The position numbers were made by a program, and so were the translations under genes. Under the pieces are notes generated by a model that searched no databases, had not been told where the DNA came from, and saw nothing but the letters and a program-made list of their open reading frames with translations. DNA of 7,537 nt, taken from positions 1 through 7,537 of the forward strand of contig JAEWGK010000288.1 in assembly GCA_023388385.1 (NCBI GenBank), read 5' to 3'. Source of the DNA: Actinomycetes bacterium. GTDB lineage: Bacteria > Actinomycetota > Actinomycetes > Mycobacteriales > Mycobacteriaceae. Position 1 is the first letter of the stretch. Each line of letters begins with the position of its first letter. This document shows positions 6,310 through 7,537 of the stretch, piece by piece.

Positions 6310-6585
6310 ATGGCCTCCCAGACCGTCACCGTTGGCTCCACCGTCGGGCTGCACGCCCGCCCCGCGACCGTCATCTCCGAGGCCGCCGCCGAGTACGACG
6401 AGGAGATCCTCATCGAGCTCGTCGACGCCGACGATGACGACCTCGAGCCCGCCGACGCGGCGAGTTCCCTGATGATCATGGCCCTGGGCGCCGAGTACGG
6501 CGACAAGGTCACCGTCTCCTCCGAGGACACTGACGCCGTCGCCCGCATCGCGGAGCTCGTCGCATCCAACCTCGACGCCGAGTAG
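6310..6585 (+). CDS. ptsH: Phosphocarrier protein HPr
   Basis: HPr is the small cytoplasmic phosphocarrier that passes phosphate from enzyme I to the EIIA domains of sugar permeases. The product is 91 residues (usual 85-90), with the active-site motif G-L-H-A-R-P-A containing His15. The second conserved stretch, S-S-L-M-I-M-A-L-G, is at 52-60; its serine is near the place of the regulatory Ser46 of Firmicutes HPr. Actinobacteria are not known to use HPr kinase, and none is seen here. An acidic loop of four consecutive Asp (41-44) precedes that segment. The purine run AGGAAAGGA at 6292-6300 ends 9 nt before the ATG and fixes the start. The frame open back to 6160 is the fruA 3' end in another frame. 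The gene can be read both from the fru operon and from the candidate promoter at 6201. Confidence 0.95.
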   Translation: MASQTVTVGSTVGLHARPATVISEAAAEYDEEILIELVDADDDDLEPADAASSLMIMALGAEYGDKVTVSSEDTDAVARIAELVASNLDAE

Positions 6586-6639
6586 ACGCCCGCGCGGCGG
6601 CGCCCCTCCCACGACGGCACCCCGCCGCACAGCGGCCAC

Positions 6640-6669
6640 GAGCCCCGGAACCGTGCGGTCCCGGGGCTC
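6640..6669. terminator. Bidirectional terminator hairpin between ptsH and the convergent permease gene
   Basis: GAGCCCCGG at 6640-6648 pairs perfectly with CCGGGGCTC at 6661-6669. Inside, after one A-C mismatch, ACC 6650-6652 pairs with GGT 6657-6659, leaving a 4-nt loop. It lies 54 bp after the ptsH stop and 14 bp beyond the stop of the minus-strand permease gene. There is no T-tract on either side, as is common in high-GC actinobacteria. Confidence 0.65.
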
Positions 6670-6683
6670 CCGCCGTATCCGCG

Positions 6684-7537
6684 TCAGGCCGCCACGAGCA
6701 TCGCGGCGGGTGCGACGGCCAGGGGTGCGAGGACCAGGCCGTGGCGAACCCACGTCCCCCACCGCACCGGCCGCCCGCAGCGGCGCATCTGATCGGCCCA
6801 CAGGATGGTCGCCAGCGACGCCCACGGGGTGATGAGCGGTCCCGCGTCGACGCCGACGAGCAGCGCGGCCAGCGCCTGCGCCCCGTGCGGCCCCGCCGCC
6901 CCCGCCACCGGTTCGAGAAGCAGGTACGCCGGCAGGTTGTTCACCAGGTTCGCCGCGACCGCCCCGGCACCCGCGACGACGGCCGCGCCCCACGCGGTCC
7001 CGGACGCGGCGGCCGGTCCCAGCAGGTCCCCGACCAGCCCTGCGCCGCCGGCGGCGTGGACGAGCTCCGCCAGGGAGCACAGGCCGACGGTGAGTGCGAC
7101 GGCCCCCCACGGAACCAGCGACGCCCCGAAGTCCGACGGCGACCGCACCCCGAACAGGACCAGGAGCACGGCGGCCGCGACCGTCGTCGACGCCCAGTAC
7201 GGCACCGGCGAGGCCAGCACCGGGATGAGCACCGCCAGGACGGCAAGCGACGGCCCCGCCAGCCCCGGCCGCGGCTCCGGGCCGTCGGCGGAGGTGAGGG
7301 CCGGCTCCCCCGCTGCGTCGTCCGGGCGGGCGGCGGCGTGGCTCGGGGCGTCGCCACGCCTGCGCGCGCGCCACGCGACCACCGCGGCGTAGGCGACGAC
7401 CACGGCGAGCGACGCGAACGCCGGAGCCAGCAGGACGCGCATGTGCCCGACGGTGCCGCCGATGACGCCGGAGGAGCCGGCGAGGAGGTTGGTGAGGTTC
7501 GACACCGGCAGGAACAGCGACCCGGCGTTGGCGATCC
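6684..7537 (-). CDS. ArsB/NhaD (ion transporter) superfamily permease, 5'-truncated
   Basis: About 283 C-terminal residues of an integral membrane transporter are visible; full-length relatives have about 400-430. The fragment opens with I-A-N-A-G-S-L-F-L-P-V-S-N-L-T-N-L-L, matching the conserved hairpin at the end of the first half of ArsB-like permeases. A membrane span (about 33-55) is followed by a hydrophilic loop (about 56-92) and then the second half with several spans. The second half contains N-N-L-P-A (199-203) and G-V-D-A-G-P-L-I-T-P-W-A-S-L-A-T-I-L-W (228-246), the counterpart of the family's G-x-N-x-G-P-x-x-T-P-x-x-S-L-A-T. An Asp replaces the usual Asn of that motif. The frame is open to the window edge, so the GTG at 7505 is internal. 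Substrate is unknown: arsenite, other anions or sodium/proton exchange are possible. There is no arsR or arsC in view, and no sign of a link to the PTS. Confidence 0.75.
   Translation of the reverse strand, partial: IANAGSLFLPVSNLTNLLAGSSGVIGGTVGHMRVLLAPAFASLAVVVAYAAVVAWRARRRGDAPSHAAARPDDAAGEPALTSADGPEPRPGLAGPSLAVLAVLIPVLASPVPYWASTTVAAAVLLVLFGVRSPSDFGASLVPWGAVALTVGLCSLAELVHAAGGAGLVGDLLGPAAASGTAWGAAVVAGAGAVAANLVNNLPAYLLLEPVAGAAGPHGAQALAALLVGVDAGPLITPWASLATILWADQMRRCGRPVRWGTWVRHGLVLAPLAVAPAAMLVAA

Noticed and set aside
6115..7374. Minus-strand open frame of 419 codons spanning ptsH and the permease
   Set aside because: It runs antisense through ptsH and in the wrong frame through the permease, whose own frame has clear ArsB-type motifs.
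7503..7505. GTG at 7505 as the start of the permease gene
   Set aside because: The frame stays open to the window edge with conserved residues (I-A-N-A-G-S-L-F-L-P) before it, so the GTG encodes an internal Val.
1..7537. Mobile element, phage, tRNA or defence system
   Set aside because: No transposase, integrase, inverted-repeat ends, tRNA-like fold or toxin-antitoxin pair was seen, and all genes match a conserved corynebacterial chromosomal locus.

Overview
The window reads as one chromosomal segment of a high-GC actinobacterium, most likely Corynebacteriaceae. All six genes use GC-rich third positions. From memory, PtsI, the DeoR-type regulator, FruK, FruA and HPr resemble the Corynebacterium glutamicum proteins closely, including start residues and domain order. 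No species can be named from the sequence alone.

Layout from left to right. Positions 1-255 hold the 3' end of lexA (SOS repressor, self-cleavage domain). A GC-rich hairpin follows, and then ptsI (enzyme I of the phosphotransferase system, PTS) on the minus strand, convergent with lexA. A 221-bp divergent control region (2047-2267) separates ptsI from a plus-strand run: fruR (DeoR-family regulator), fruK (1-phosphofructokinase, overlapping fruR by GTGA), fruA (fused fructose EIIABC) and ptsH (HPr). A strong hairpin at 6640-6669 separates ptsH from a convergent minus-strand permease gene of the ArsB/NhaD (ion transporter) superfamily, whose 5' part lies beyond the window.

How the genes work together. 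Enzyme I takes phosphate from phosphoenolpyruvate and passes it to HPr. HPr passes it to the EIIA and then the EIIB domain of FruA, which imports fructose as fructose-1-phosphate. FruK converts this to fructose-1,6-bisphosphate for glycolysis. FruR probably senses a sugar phosphate and controls both divergent units from the control region. The general PTS proteins (ptsI, ptsH) and the fructose-specific genes thus form one locus, as is known in corynebacteria.

The coding content is ordinary, and I see no undescribed multi-gene system. The more interesting signals are non-coding. One is a composite operator candidate between ptsI and fruR (7-bp direct repeats exactly 21 bp apart, nested in a 7-bp inverted repeat). 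Another is a pair of perfect GC hairpins in the ptsH leader, downstream of a -10 element that overlaps the fruA stop codon. A third is the direct adjacency of lexA and ptsI, where C. glutamicum, as I recall it, carries sugR and a second fruK-like gene. No stretch longer than 300 bp lacks a gene. I found no RNA genes, mobile elements or CRISPR arrays.
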